DNA of 33,816 bases from Porphyromonadaceae bacterium (GCA_022840285.1 JALHIE010000008.1:46621-80436), one strand, 5' to 3'. Numbered from the stretch's first letter, positions 23,348 to 32,205 are shown. Notes: generated by a model from the sequence alone, not told the origin. Program-made: numbers and translations.

Positions 23348-24706
23348 CTATTCAAGTTCTTTAATCTTTATGTTCTGAAACCAGACTTCATCGCCGTGAT
23401 CCTGCAATAGGAGCAGGCCTTCTTCTGCATTTCCGAAATTTGGCCAGTCCTTATACTTGCTGTATTTAACCAACGCATCCCACATCTGATTGTTGCGTTC
23501 GTATTCAATGATTTTTACTCCGTTCAGCCAGTGTTCCACGTGATTTCCTTTTACAACCACCATTGCTGTATTAAAGAAACCCGGCCGGAATGGCTTGTCC
23601 TCAGGCGCTGCAATTAAATCGTAAAGCGAACCGAGTGTCCTGTTTCCCGCAACACCCAGTTTGGCATCGGGATGTTTCTTGTCATCCAATATTTGAAATT
23701 CGCATCCGATAGCTGAACCGGCGCCTTTGTTCAGGTTTGTGTCCACGAAATACTTGATACCGCTGTTGGCACCCTCCGTAATCTTGAAATCCGCTTTCAA
23801 CATAAAATTTCTGTATGGGCGAGTGGTAACAATATCGCCTCCGTTCGTAGATTCTCCTCCGCCGCTTTTGTGAACCTTAAGGATTCCGTTATCGACCGAC
23901 CAGCCTTTTTCAGGAAAATTATCAAGCTTGGCCCCGCGCCATCCCTTGGTTGTTTTTCCGTCCCACAACAATTTCCATCCTTCACGTACTTCACGTTCAG
24001 AAAGCGTATTGGCTATTGTATTTATTTGCTCTACTCCGTCCCTGTTTTCACTCGATCGAAACTTCTCGAGGTCTTGAGTCAGGATACGGATGTTTCTCCA
24101 GGAAACCGTTTTGCCTTCGAGTTCCTTGTTGTTTATGGCGTGTACCTGCAAGGCGATGAAGCCCGATTTTGTAACGTCGTCCAACAAATTGGCGCAGGGA
24201 ACCCCGTTTACCCACGTACGGATAGAGTTGCCAATTGCCTCTATGCGTGCTTTGTTCCACGCATTGGGCTTGAAAGCTCGCTGCCCGATGGGATTGAATG
24301 TTAGCGGATAAAGCCATCCACGGCGGGCTTCATCGTAAACACCTCCTGTCCATGCTCTTTTGGACGGATCGATCTCAAACTGGTATCCATGTACACGTCC
24401 GTTTTGGTACTCTTTCAGGCTGTTGCTTCTGAACTGAACACCGGAATTCAGGCCATCATCCACTTTAAATTCGAATTCCAAAATAAAGTCGTCGTACATT
24501 TTATTGGTAGTCAAAAAGGTATTCGGCGTCCCGCTCTTTGAGATACCGACAATGGTTTTATCCTGAACTTTATATTCGGCCGTTCCGTTTAGTTTGGTCC
24601 AGCCTTTCAGGGTTCTTCCGTTGAAGAGGTCCTGCCATTTAGCTTCCTGAGCCGAAGCAGAAACAATAAAAACCGTTGCAATCAATACAAGAATATCTCT
24701 TTTCAT
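23348..24706 (-). CDS. Exported protein with two DUF1080 (3-keto-disaccharide hydrolase) domains
   Basis: A 452-residue secreted protein. After a signal peptide (MKRDILVLIATVFIVSASAQ) it has two similar concanavalin-like domains. The first (about residues 20-205) shows WQDLFNGRTLKGWTKLNG and SGVQFRSN; the second (about 240-450) shows WKLLWDGKTTKGWRGAK, NSGIKYFVDTN and VEHWLNGVKIIEYER. DUF1080 (PF06439) is now associated with cleaving glycosides after oxidation at carbon 3. Flanking exported oxidoreductases on both sides, with gaps of 19 and 7 bases, fit such a two-step route. Start ATG 24706 is set by the signal peptide, and the frame upstream has no likeness. Which domain is catalytic cannot be told. 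Confidence 0.87.
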   Translation of the reverse strand: MKRDILVLIATVFIVSASAQEAKWQDLFNGRTLKGWTKLNGTAEYKVQDKTIVGISKSGTPNTFLTTNKMYDDFILEFEFKVDDGLNSGVQFRSNSLKEYQNGRVHGYQFEIDPSKRAWTGGVYDEARRGWLYPLTFNPIGQRAFKPNAWNKARIEAIGNSIRTWVNGVPCANLLDDVTKSGFIALQVHAINNKELEGKTVSWRNIRILTQDLEKFRSSENRDGVEQINTIANTLSEREVREGWKLLWDGKTTKGWRGAKLDNFPEKGWSVDNGILKVHKSGGGESTNGGDIVTTRPYRNFMLKADFKITEGANSGIKYFVDTNLNKGAGSAIGCEFQILDDKKHPDAKLGVAGNRTLGSLYDLIAAPEDKPFRPGFFNTAMVVVKGNHVEHWLNGVKIIEYERNNQMWDALVKYSKYKDWPNFGNAEEGLLLLQDHGDEVWFQNIKIKELE

Positions 24707-24725
24707 ACAATTATATTTTTTTATT

Positions 24726-26147
24726 TTATATTTCGTAAAAATGTTCCCATCCCTTACGCGGAGGTGCACCCGTCAGAAAAGCATCGGCAAAGATATCGTT
24801 TACTGCCCGTTTTGTTTTCCGGTCAATGACAATTTTCCGGTTCAGCCGTTGTGCTGCCACACCCAGACAGAACACCTGGCTCAACGGTCCGGCAATCTCG
24901 AAAGGCGAGCGCGTTTTTTCTTCTCCCTGACAGGCCAGCAGGAAATTGGCGAAATGGTTCGACGGGCTTTTTGGAACTGCGGGAAGCTTCTTCTCCATCT
25001 CCTTGGCTTTTTCATCCGGGATTATGCTTAACGTGCTTCCGTGGGATCCTCCTTTGAAAATCAAGTTTTTGCTGTAAATTTCTTTTCCCGGATTTAGCTT
25101 TGCCGGTTGGATTTTTCCACCTCCGACACTGGGAATATTTGGATCGATTTCAGAAACACCGTATCCGTCAGGAACCGCCGGGATATTGTCTACGCCATCG
25201 TACCACGTTATGACCACGGGCGGCATTTTTCCGCGTTTGGGAAATTTAAATTCGATGGTGCTAGACATCGGAAAGAAGTAATCGTTGTGTTTGGAGAGTT
25301 TTACCGGGTTGACCTCTTCCGGTAAACCCAGGTCAAGAAACTCGTGGGCCGTATCCATAATATGCGCACCCCAATCACCCAAAGCTCCCATTCCAAAATC
25401 GTACCAGCAACGCCATTGCCCGTAGTGAAAATCCTTGTTGTAATCGTGATACGATTGGGCAGATAACCAGGTGTCCCAATCCATCGTTTCGGGGATGGGT
25501 TCAGCAGTAGGAAATTTTTTGATGTTCGGGTCCCATCCGTGCCAGCGACGGGAATTGTTCATGTGCGCTGTAATAGCGGTAACATCTTTAATGATGCCGG
25601 CTTCTTTCCAGGCTTTAAACTGGAAATAATTGCCTTCGGAGTGACCCTGATTGCCCATCTGAGTTACTACTTTTGGGTACTTCCGGGCAGCTTTTATCAT
25701 CAGTTCAACCTCATTGAACGTGCGGCCCATAGGTTTTTCCACGTAGACGTGCTTTCCTTCTTTAATGGCCAGCATCACGGCGGGAAAATGGGCAAAATCG
25801 GGAGTAGCGATAGCTACCGCCTCAAACTCATTTCCAATCTTGTCAAACATCTCCCTGAAATCCTTAAAGCGTTTCGCGTTTGGGAATTTAGCCAGGGCTT
25901 TTTGGGTGTGTCCGGCTCCCAGATCTACATCACAAAGGGCAACAACGTTTGCCAATCCTGTCTTATCAAAATCGTTGATGATCTCCCAGCCCCTGTTTCC
26001 GATCCCGATGTGTGCCAGGTTTACTCTTCGGTTAGCTCCCACAATACGGCTGTAACTCGCCGCATTGGTCTTCGTATAAATACCGCTCAACGCTATTCCT
26101 GCAGACGCTAAAGCTGTATTTCTTAAAAAATCTCTTCTTGTTGTCAT
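24726..26147 (-). CDS. Tat-exported Gfo/Idh/MocA family oxidoreductase (second copy)
   Basis: A 473-residue protein with a twin-arginine leader (MTTRRDFLRNTALASAGIAL), so it is probably periplasmic. Its Rossmann domain has NLAHIGIGNRGWEI, FEAVAIATPDFAHFPAV and HVYVEKPMGRTFNE with the conserved EKP. The C-terminal domain contains WYDFGMGALGDWGAHIMDTA. It is only distantly similar to the paralogue at 21970-23340, so the two probably differ in substrate or act in opposite directions. The 71-base gap to the LarA-like gene upstream holds no promoter that I can find, so it is likely in the same long transcript. Confidence 0.88.
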   Translation of the reverse strand: MTTRRDFLRNTALASAGIALSGIYTKTNAASYSRIVGANRRVNLAHIGIGNRGWEIINDFDKTGLANVVALCDVDLGAGHTQKALAKFPNAKRFKDFREMFDKIGNEFEAVAIATPDFAHFPAVMLAIKEGKHVYVEKPMGRTFNEVELMIKAARKYPKVVTQMGNQGHSEGNYFQFKAWKEAGIIKDVTAITAHMNNSRRWHGWDPNIKKFPTAEPIPETMDWDTWLSAQSYHDYNKDFHYGQWRCWYDFGMGALGDWGAHIMDTAHEFLDLGLPEEVNPVKLSKHNDYFFPMSSTIEFKFPKRGKMPPVVITWYDGVDNIPAVPDGYGVSEIDPNIPSVGGGKIQPAKLNPGKEIYSKNLIFKGGSHGSTLSIIPDEKAKEMEKKLPAVPKSPSNHFANFLLACQGEEKTRSPFEIAGPLSQVFCLGVAAQRLNRKIVIDRKTKRAVNDIFADAFLTGAPPRKGWEHFYEI

Positions 26148-26218
26148 GATATATTACTAATAGTTTATTTTCTATAAAAAACAAAAAATGCTCGGATTCC
26201 TGTATCCCTGAATGATAT

Positions 26219-27505
26219 TCAGTATTCAAACCGATCCCTGTGCGCCCACAAACCCAGCGCGGGGCTTGAAATATAATACACCTCTTCTCCGTCCGGCAGG
26301 ATGTTAAACCCTTCTTTCAGCAGCGGAAAGTTGTATTTCTGCATCATCTCATCGATATCTCCCCACTGAAAACCCACGCTTTCAATCTCTTTTCGGGTGA
26401 GGTTTTCTGCTCCCTTACCCGGACAATAAGTGATGGAAAACCGGCCTTCGGACGATCCGTGAATCAAGTGTGCCGCGGCACCGAGATTGTTTTGTAATTC
26501 TTCGTTCTCATCGACTGCCATCAATGTTCCGGGTGTTCCGAAATAGCCGTATTTTCGGATCAGCCGGTCTATCTCCTTGTCCTCCCCGAATTCTTTTAAA
26601 GCCGGCGCCAACACGACAAGCTCGCCTCCATCGGCAATGGCCATGCGTGTTCTGTAAATGGATTTGTTTCCCAGCCAGGTACTTTTGAACTCCGTGGGAT
26701 CTAACCAGACCAACACCTTCTTCAATGGCTTTTCAACCATCTGGAAATTAACCTCGAGCGAAAGTTTTGCAGCGAGGTCAAAAACGGTGAAATCATCGCC
26801 CACAAACAGACCGTAAGTCTGTTGCCTCCCGTCCTTATTTACCCCCACTACCGTAAGCACATACACAATAGGGAGCTGTTTAGCAAAATTTTCCGAAGCA
26901 TAATTGAATAGCCTGCGAACCGGGGTATCGGCACGTCCCATCATTCGTTCCATGCCATAGACAGCTCCCACGTAGTGGCTCTTGTTGATCGCTTCGAATC
27001 CACCGGTTCCCACAAAAACGTTCTTGTTATAGTTTGCCATCCCCACCACTTCGTGTGGAACAACCTGTCCGATGGAAAGGATAAGATCGAAACCGCCCTC
27101 AACCAGCAATTTATTTACCTGAACCGGCCAGTCGAAGTGCACTTTGTATTCGGAAACCTCTTCCACAATTTCTGCCGAAACCCTGCCGAGTGTTACTACA
27201 TCGTTTCGCCAATCGTGAACCCGTATCAGGTTAGCCGGAGTTTTTCCGAACATGTGCGAGATCTGATCATCGGTCATGGGCGTATGTGTTCCCAACGCCG
27301 GAAGAATATCGGTTAGCCTATTGCCGTAATATTCCCAGCTTATTTCGGTCAGTTCACCTGCACGGCTGGGCAGACGGGTATAATCGGGAGGGATGGCCAG
27401 GACTTTATGCCTCTCTCCCAGCTTGGTAAAAGCCTCGTGAAGACCCGACTCCAGGTCTTTACGAGACAGGTTATGTGCAGAAGATCCGTTTTGGTAGTAA
27501 ATCAT
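26219..27505 (-). CDS. LarA-family nickel-pincer racemase/epimerase, possibly gluconate 2-epimerase
   Basis: This 428-residue protein belongs to the lactate racemase superfamily (DUF2088), which uses the nickel pincer nucleotide to invert a hydroxyacid at carbon 2. DYTRLP (41-46) and LGTHTPMT (71-78, His74) are visible. VPHEVVG has His151, Lys161 follows in YNKNVFVG, and His177 lies in NKSHYVG. The His-Lys and Lys-His distances (10 and 16) equal those of His174, Lys184 and His200 in lactate racemase. The superfamily includes a gluconate 2-epimerase. The neighbouring 6-phosphogluconate dehydrogenase, kinase and mannonate-type oxidoreductase point that way, but the substrate is inferred. LarB, LarC and LarE, needed to make the cofactor, are not in this window. 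Confidence 0.85.
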   Translation of the reverse strand: MIYYQNGSSAHNLSRKDLESGLHEAFTKLGERHKVLAIPPDYTRLPSRAGELTEISWEYYGNRLTDILPALGTHTPMTDDQISHMFGKTPANLIRVHDWRNDVVTLGRVSAEIVEEVSEYKVHFDWPVQVNKLLVEGGFDLILSIGQVVPHEVVGMANYNKNVFVGTGGFEAINKSHYVGAVYGMERMMGRADTPVRRLFNYASENFAKQLPIVYVLTVVGVNKDGRQQTYGLFVGDDFTVFDLAAKLSLEVNFQMVEKPLKKVLVWLDPTEFKSTWLGNKSIYRTRMAIADGGELVVLAPALKEFGEDKEIDRLIRKYGYFGTPGTLMAVDENEELQNNLGAAAHLIHGSSEGRFSITYCPGKGAENLTRKEIESVGFQWGDIDEMMQKYNFPLLKEGFNILPDGEEVYYISSPALGLWAHRDRFEY

Positions 27506-27521
27506 CCTTGTAGTTTGAATA

Positions 27522-28976
27522 CTATACTTGGTATGTAGACGAAGCGGTGTTTCCTCCGCGGCCGGTCCAGTCTGTGTGGAAGAACTTCCCGCGCGGTTTA
27601 TCTACCCTCTCGTACTGATGTGCTCCAAAATAATCACGTTGTGCCTGCAACAGGTTAGCCGGTAAGCGGTCGTTGCGGAAACCGTCGAAATAGCACAAAG
27701 CCGAAGTCAATGCCGGAACGGGAATCCCATTTTCGAGAGCGGCGGCACATACCCTTCGCCAACTTTCCTGAACAGATTCGATGCTTTCTTTGAAAAACGG
27801 GTCGAGCAATAGGTTCTCCAACTTGGGATTATTGTCGAATGCTTTTTTGATATCACCCAAAAATACCGACCGGATGATGCATCCTCCGCGCCACATCAGC
27901 GCAATTCCTCCGTAATTGAGGTTCCAGTTATATTCTTTGGCGGCTTCCATCATCAGGTCGTAACCCTGTGCATACGAAATGATTTTTGCTCCGTAAATGG
28001 CCTGTTCCAGGTCGTTGATGAATTGTTGCTTGTCTCCTTTGAATGCCGGCTTTTTTCCAGCGATCACTTTCGATGCTTTTACGCGAAGGTCTTTTTGTGC
28101 CGAGAGGCAGCGTGAAAACACGGACTCGCCTATAAGCGTCAGCGGAATCCCCAAATCGAGCGCCGTTACGGCTGTCCATTTCCCGGTACCTTTCTGTCCG
28201 GCCGTGTCAAGAATTTTTTCTACTAACGGGCTCCCGCCTTCGTCTTTGTACGCCAGGATATCGGTAGTGATTTCGATCAGGTAGGAATCGAGTTTGCCCT
28301 CGTTCCACCTTTTGAACACCTCGTGTTGCTCAAAAGCATCCATTCCCAGCAATTCTTTCATCAGGTGATAAGCCTCGTTAATAATCTGCATATCACCGTA
28401 TTCAATACCGTTGTGAACCATCTTCACGAAATGTCCCGCGCCATCTTCGCCCACCCAGTCGCAACAGGGAGACCCATCCTCTACTTTTGCCGCTACTGCC
28501 TGAAAGATTTCTTTTACGTAAGGCCACGCTCCGGGTGATCCGCCGGGCATCATCGAGGGCCCGAGCAATGCACCTTCTTCTCCCCCCGAGACACCCGTAC
28601 CTATGTACAGTAATCCTTTACTTTCCACCTGTTTTGTGCGGCGGACGGTATCCGGGAAATGGCTGTTTCCCCCGTCAATAATGATATCTCCGGGTTCAAG
28701 CAGTGGCATGAGCTGTTCGATGAAATCGTCTACCGGTTTACCGGCTTTTACCAGCATCATAACCTTACGCGGGCGTTCAAGCGAAGCCACCAACTCTTCG
28801 AGTGAATGTGCCCCGATGAATTTTTTTCCCTTGCCTCTTCCATTAACAAAATTATCTACCTTTTCAACCGTACGGTTGTATACGGCTACCGTGTAACCTT
28901 TGTTTTCCATGTTCAAGACAAGGTTTTCTCCCATTACGGCAAGCCCAATGAGTCCAATATCTGCTTTATGTTTCAT
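27522..28976 (-). CDS. gnd: 6-phosphogluconate dehydrogenase, decarboxylating
   Basis: Gnd oxidises 6-phosphogluconate to ribulose 5-phosphate and CO2 with NADP or NAD. The 484-residue protein shows IGLIGLAVMGENLVLNM at the cofactor site, GTGVSGGEEGALLGPSMMPG, GAGHFVKMVHNGIEYGDMQ with the catalytic lysine and substrate asparagine, and a C-terminal QRDYFGAHQYERVD region. Length is normal. Its place in a sugar-acid operon rather than with zwf or pgl suggests that it handles 6-phosphogluconate made from imported or released gluconate. No gluconokinase is seen in the window. Gaps to its neighbours are 22 and 16 bases. Confidence 0.96.
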   Translation of the reverse strand: MKHKADIGLIGLAVMGENLVLNMENKGYTVAVYNRTVEKVDNFVNGRGKGKKFIGAHSLEELVASLERPRKVMMLVKAGKPVDDFIEQLMPLLEPGDIIIDGGNSHFPDTVRRTKQVESKGLLYIGTGVSGGEEGALLGPSMMPGGSPGAWPYVKEIFQAVAAKVEDGSPCCDWVGEDGAGHFVKMVHNGIEYGDMQIINEAYHLMKELLGMDAFEQHEVFKRWNEGKLDSYLIEITTDILAYKDEGGSPLVEKILDTAGQKGTGKWTAVTALDLGIPLTLIGESVFSRCLSAQKDLRVKASKVIAGKKPAFKGDKQQFINDLEQAIYGAKIISYAQGYDLMMEAAKEYNWNLNYGGIALMWRGGCIIRSVFLGDIKKAFDNNPKLENLLLDPFFKESIESVQESWRRVCAAALENGIPVPALTSALCYFDGFRNDRLPANLLQAQRDYFGAHQYERVDKPRGKFFHTDWTGRGGNTASSTYQV

Positions 28977-28998
28977 ATTATATTTTTGATTGATTGTT

Positions 28999-30075
28999 TT
29001 ATCGTCTCACCCGCGCATTTCCTTTCCAGATGCTCCAAATCATTTCTTCATCGGCTGGCTGAGCATAATCGGTGAGGAAGGTTGTGGCCAACGCCCCGCT
29101 GGCCCAGGCGAATTGGATCCATTTTTCGGACGGCATTTCTTTCAAAATACTATAGAGCAAACCTCCCACAAAACCATCGCCTCCCCCAATGCGATCCATA
29201 ACGTTAATTTTACGTAACGGGGCAACGTGCCAGTTCTCGTTTTCATAAACAATTGCTCCCCAAAGATGTTCATTGGCGCTGACCACCTCCCGAAGCGTGT
29301 TTGCAAATACCGAAACACGTGGAAATGCTTTTCTGGCATTTAGAATCATTCCTTTAAAGGCGTCAATGGTATCCTCAATATTCTCGCCTCCGGCTTTCGG
29401 GCCCTGCACACCCAAACAGAGTTGAAAATCTTCCTCGTTTCCAATTAAAATATCCGACAGGGAAGCGATTTCAGCGAACGCCTCCTTCAACTCTTTTTCC
29501 CGGCCTTTCCAGAAAGTTGCCCTGTGATTCAGATCGAAAGAGATGAGTGTTCCGTGTCTTTTGGCGTACCGGGCAAGTTGAAGACAAAAATTACCTGTTT
29601 CGGGTGATAAGGCAGCTATTAATCCCGATAAATGTACAATTTGAACACCTTCTGTTTCAAAAATCCGTTCCAAATCAAAATCTTTCACGTTCAGGGTCTT
29701 GCCCACTTCCCCCGCTCTGTCGTTCTGGACACGAGGTCCACGCAACCCGAAACCGCTATCTGCAATATTGAACTGGTGGCGATATCCCCAAGGGTCACCC
29801 TGAGAAATCTCCGGTCCTTCGAAGTCGATGTTTCTTGCCCTCAAGTCAGACTTGATGAAAGCTGCTATCGGGCTGTCTTTTACAAAGGTAGTCAACACCT
29901 TGACCGGCAATCCCAAGGAGGACGCAATACTTGCTACGTTCGTTTCAGCGCTTGTTGCGTGCATTTCGAAAAGCTTGCTGCTGTGTACCGGTTGGGAATT
30001 TGCCGGCGTAATTCTCACTCCCATGCTGGAAGCTACTATCAATGAATATTTACAATCCTTTTTGAGTTGAAGCAT
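28999..30075 (-). CDS. PfkB-family sugar kinase (2-keto-3-deoxygluconate kinase-like)
   Basis: A 358-residue kinase of the ribokinase fold. TSAETNVASIASSLGLPVKV near residues 41-60 is the sugar-binding region, DPWGYRHQFNIADSGFG follows, and DRIGGGDGFVGG ends in catalytic Asp300, with Gly replacing the usual Ala of GAGD. It resembles the Bacteroidota branch annotated as 2-dehydro-3-deoxygluconate kinase, longer than the bacterial KdgK norm of about 310 residues. In this operon it would phosphorylate ketodeoxygluconate made from mannonate or gluconate, but the dehydratase and aldolase that would complete the route are not in the window. No deletion is apparent, unlike the kinase at 1735-2520. 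Confidence 0.85.
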   Translation of the reverse strand: MLQLKKDCKYSLIVASSMGVRITPANSQPVHSSKLFEMHATSAETNVASIASSLGLPVKVLTTFVKDSPIAAFIKSDLRARNIDFEGPEISQGDPWGYRHQFNIADSGFGLRGPRVQNDRAGEVGKTLNVKDFDLERIFETEGVQIVHLSGLIAALSPETGNFCLQLARYAKRHGTLISFDLNHRATFWKGREKELKEAFAEIASLSDILIGNEEDFQLCLGVQGPKAGGENIEDTIDAFKGMILNARKAFPRVSVFANTLREVVSANEHLWGAIVYENENWHVAPLRKINVMDRIGGGDGFVGGLLYSILKEMPSEKWIQFAWASGALATTFLTDYAQPADEEMIWSIWKGNARVRR

Positions 30076-30100
30076 AACGGTGAAAAATTAAGTAAGTCTG

Positions 30101-30913
30101 TTAAATACTAAAGGCATCAAAACCACCATCCACAACAGCCACGGTACCTGTTACGAATTTAGAAGCGTCACTTACCAGATAATGCAACGTGCCGAGCAGG
30201 TCTTCCGGATCACCGAAGCGCCCGAATGGGGTATGAGCAATAATGGTATTTCCCCTGTCGGAATAAGTTCCATCGGGATTGGTAAGCAGGTTTCTGTTTT
30301 GTTCGGTAATAAAAAAACCCGGACAAAGCGCATTTACGCGAAAATCCTCTCCAAATTTCATCGCCAGTTCACCGGCCATGTATTTGGTGAAGTTGGTAAC
30401 AGCAGCCTTTGCCGCTCCATATCCGGCCACACGTGACAACGGACGCAGCGCCGAAGCTGATGATACATTGATGATGTTTCCCCTTTTTTCTTTCACCATA
30501 TATTCGGCGAAAACAACTGTCGGGACAACAGTCCCCATCAGATTCAGGTCTACCACCTTGCGAAAGTCGTCCATTTTTAAATCGAAGATGGTGTTTTTCG
30601 GACCTATTGTGGCACCCGGCATATTTCCTCCTGCTCCATTAATAAGCGCATCTATTTTACCGTATCTGCCAATAATCTCCTCCGCATTTTGTTTCAACAC
30701 CACCTCATCAGTCACATCGGTTTGAAGGAACAGAGCATCTCCCCCTTTCGATTTTACCCTATCAATCAACGCATTACCTTTTTCTTTGTTCCGGGCCAAT
30801 ACCGCCATTTTTGCCCCGTGAGAAGCAAGATACTCCACCATGGATGTACCCAGAACACCTGTCCCTCCAGTAATAACAATTACTTTACCTTGAATGTTGA
30901 ATAATTCGTACAT
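30101..30913 (-). CDS. Short-chain dehydrogenase/reductase, D-mannonate oxidoreductase type (UxuB-like)
   Basis: A 270-residue classical SDR. The cofactor motif is TGGTGVLG (residues 15-22), NGAGGN follows, and the catalytic set is Ser152, Tyr165 and Lys169 (GYGAAK). The insertion GGNMPGATIGPKNTIFDL and the C-terminal VTGTVAVVDGGFDAFS are typical of the SDR form that interconverts D-mannonate and D-fructuronate, though a gluconate 5-dehydrogenase role is also possible. It is the first gene of the operon and starts 37 bases from a perfect 16-base palindrome, so it should respond directly to the divergent LacI-type regulator. It has normal length. Confidence 0.88.
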   Translation of the reverse strand: MYELFNIQGKVIVITGGTGVLGTSMVEYLASHGAKMAVLARNKEKGNALIDRVKSKGGDALFLQTDVTDEVVLKQNAEEIIGRYGKIDALINGAGGNMPGATIGPKNTIFDLKMDDFRKVVDLNLMGTVVPTVVFAEYMVKEKRGNIINVSSASALRPLSRVAGYGAAKAAVTNFTKYMAGELAMKFGEDFRVNALCPGFFITEQNRNLLTNPDGTYSDRGNTIIAHTPFGRFGDPEDLLGTLHYLVSDASKFVTGTVAVVDGGFDAFSI

Positions 30914-30949
30914 GATTTATTTTTGTTTATTGATTGAACTCATAACTCG

Positions 30950-30965
30950 TTGTGCACGTGCACAA
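30950..30965. promoter_or_regulatory. 16-bp perfect palindrome, likely LacI-family operator
   Basis: TTGTGCACGTGCACAA is its own reverse complement, with a central CG as common for LacI-family operators. It lies 37 bases upstream of the SDR start codon and overlaps the -7 box of that gene, so a bound repressor would block initiation. The encoded regulator is 167 bases away. Confidence 0.75.
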
Positions 30966-30970
30966 AGTTA
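30963..30970 (-). promoter_or_regulatory. -7 promoter element of the sugar-acid operon
   Basis: TAACTTTG on the minus strand matches TAnnTTTG. The nearest -33-like TTTG (30998-31001) is 27 bases upstream, longer than the usual 19-21, so the promoter may be weak or activator-dependent. Confidence 0.5.
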
Positions 30971-31028
30971 ATACGAATAGACTTACGGCTTTCACTCCAA
31001 ACCATTAATTATTCTTAAATGTATTTTA

Positions 31029-31046
31029 TTTTTACTAAAGTAAAAA
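31029..31046. repeat. 18-bp palindrome in the divergent control region
   Basis: TTTTTACT (31029-31036) and AGTAAAAA (31039-31046) are exact inverted repeats around AA. It could be a protein-binding site. Its centre is 22 bases, about two helical turns, from the next palindrome. Confidence 0.5.
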
Positions 31047-31051
31047 GATGG

Positions 31052-31067
31052 ATGTGTATTTACACAT
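31052..31067. promoter_or_regulatory. Second TGTG/CACA palindrome over the regulator promoter
   Basis: ATGTGTA (31052-31058) and TACACAT (31061-31067) are exact inverted repeats around TT. The TGTG...CACA pattern resembles the operator at 30950, and the site covers the -33 region of the regulator gene, as expected for autoregulation. Confidence 0.5.
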
Positions 31068-31091
31068 ATGCAGAAACTTTTTCTATATTTG
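31059..31091 (+). promoter_or_regulatory. Promoter of the LacI-type regulator gene
   Basis: TATATTTG (31084-31091) is an exact -7 box, and TTTA (31059-31062, consensus TTTG) lies 21 bases upstream. The start would fall near 31098, giving a leader of about 34 bases. Confidence 0.65.
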
Positions 31092-31131
31092 CATTTTAAT
31101 TGATGAATCGATAAATATTCCAAGGATCTCA

Positions 31132-32205
31132 ATGAAAAAACGTATCAGAATCAAAGACATAGCTGCTCAGGCCGGGGTATCCTCGGGTACGGTAGACAGA
31201 ATCCTGCACAACCGCGGTAATGTATCGGAGAAAGCAAGGATCGCCGTGGAGAAAGTATTGAAACAGGTGGGTTATAAACCCAACATTCACTTGTCGGGAC
31301 TTTCGTTGAAAAAAACGTATGAAATTGTGATCACCACTCCCCATGCCTCGCACGGTGAGTACTGGGAAAGTATCCATAACGGCATTCAGGAAGCGATCGA
31401 TCAACACGAAAGCTTACATATCAAAACTACCTACCTGACCTACGACCAATACAATATCTATTCTTGCCAGAACGTCTTTACCCAAATCCTGATTCTTAAG
31501 CCCGATGCGGTTATTATAGGCCCTACGTTTAAAGATGAGACCATTGACCTGGCGAACAAACTGGCAGAAAAAAAAATCCCTTTTACATTTGTCGATTCCA
31601 TGGTTGAAGGAACATCACCTTTGGCTTTTTACTCGGCAAATCACTACATTTGCGGCTACCTGATGTGTAAATTGTTAAAATCACTTATCCCGGAATCCAG
31701 TGATATCGGGGTGCTTCAAGCCATCCGGATTGGAGATCAGAGTGCGAATACAAGTATCCTGCGGCGAAAAGGAGCTTACGATTATTTGACTGAAGCTAAG
31801 TTTTCCAACCGGATACACCACATTCAGTTTTCCGTTTATGAAGCTCACCGGAACGAAGAAAAGATGAGGGATTTCTTCTCTTCGCATCCCAACGTAAAAG
31901 GAGTGATAGTACTGAACTCCAGGGGAAATGTTGTGGCAAATTTTCTGGAAGAAAACAACATAAACGACGTCAAGTTGGTTGGCGTGGATTTAACAAAACC
32001 CAATATTTATGCATTAAAAAATGAACGGATTAATTTTCTTATCGATCAAAATCCGGATTATCAGGGGTATATGGCTATGAAAACGTTGCTTGAGTACTTG
32101 ATTTTGCAAACTAAGCCCAAAGTTGAAAACTACATGCCTTTGAATATCATTACCAAAGAGACCATTGACTTGCAACTTGAGTTTAATTTATTGAAAAAGA
32201 TTTAG
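31132..32205 (+). CDS. LacI-family transcriptional regulator
   Basis: The 357-residue protein has an N-terminal helix-turn-helix (IRIKDIAAQAGVSSGTVDRI, residues 4-23) and the hinge region, then a periplasmic-binding-protein-like effector domain from about residue 65. That domain includes LKPDAVIIGPTFKDET and VKLVGVDLTKPNIYALKNE. It probably binds a sugar acid or keto-sugar and controls the divergent seven-gene operon through the palindromes in the 218-base gap. Start ATG 31132 follows the promoter at 31059-31091. The frame is open to 31048, but those codons lie upstream of the predicted transcription start. No break is seen. Confidence 0.9.
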   Translation: MKKRIRIKDIAAQAGVSSGTVDRILHNRGNVSEKARIAVEKVLKQVGYKPNIHLSGLSLKKTYEIVITTPHASHGEYWESIHNGIQEAIDQHESLHIKTTYLTYDQYNIYSCQNVFTQILILKPDAVIIGPTFKDETIDLANKLAEKKIPFTFVDSMVEGTSPLAFYSANHYICGYLMCKLLKSLIPESSDIGVLQAIRIGDQSANTSILRRKGAYDYLTEAKFSNRIHHIQFSVYEAHRNEEKMRDFFSSHPNVKGVIVLNSRGNVVANFLEENNINDVKLVGVDLTKPNIYALKNERINFLIDQNPDYQGYMAMKTLLEYLILQTKPKVENYMPLNIITKETIDLQLEFNLLKKI

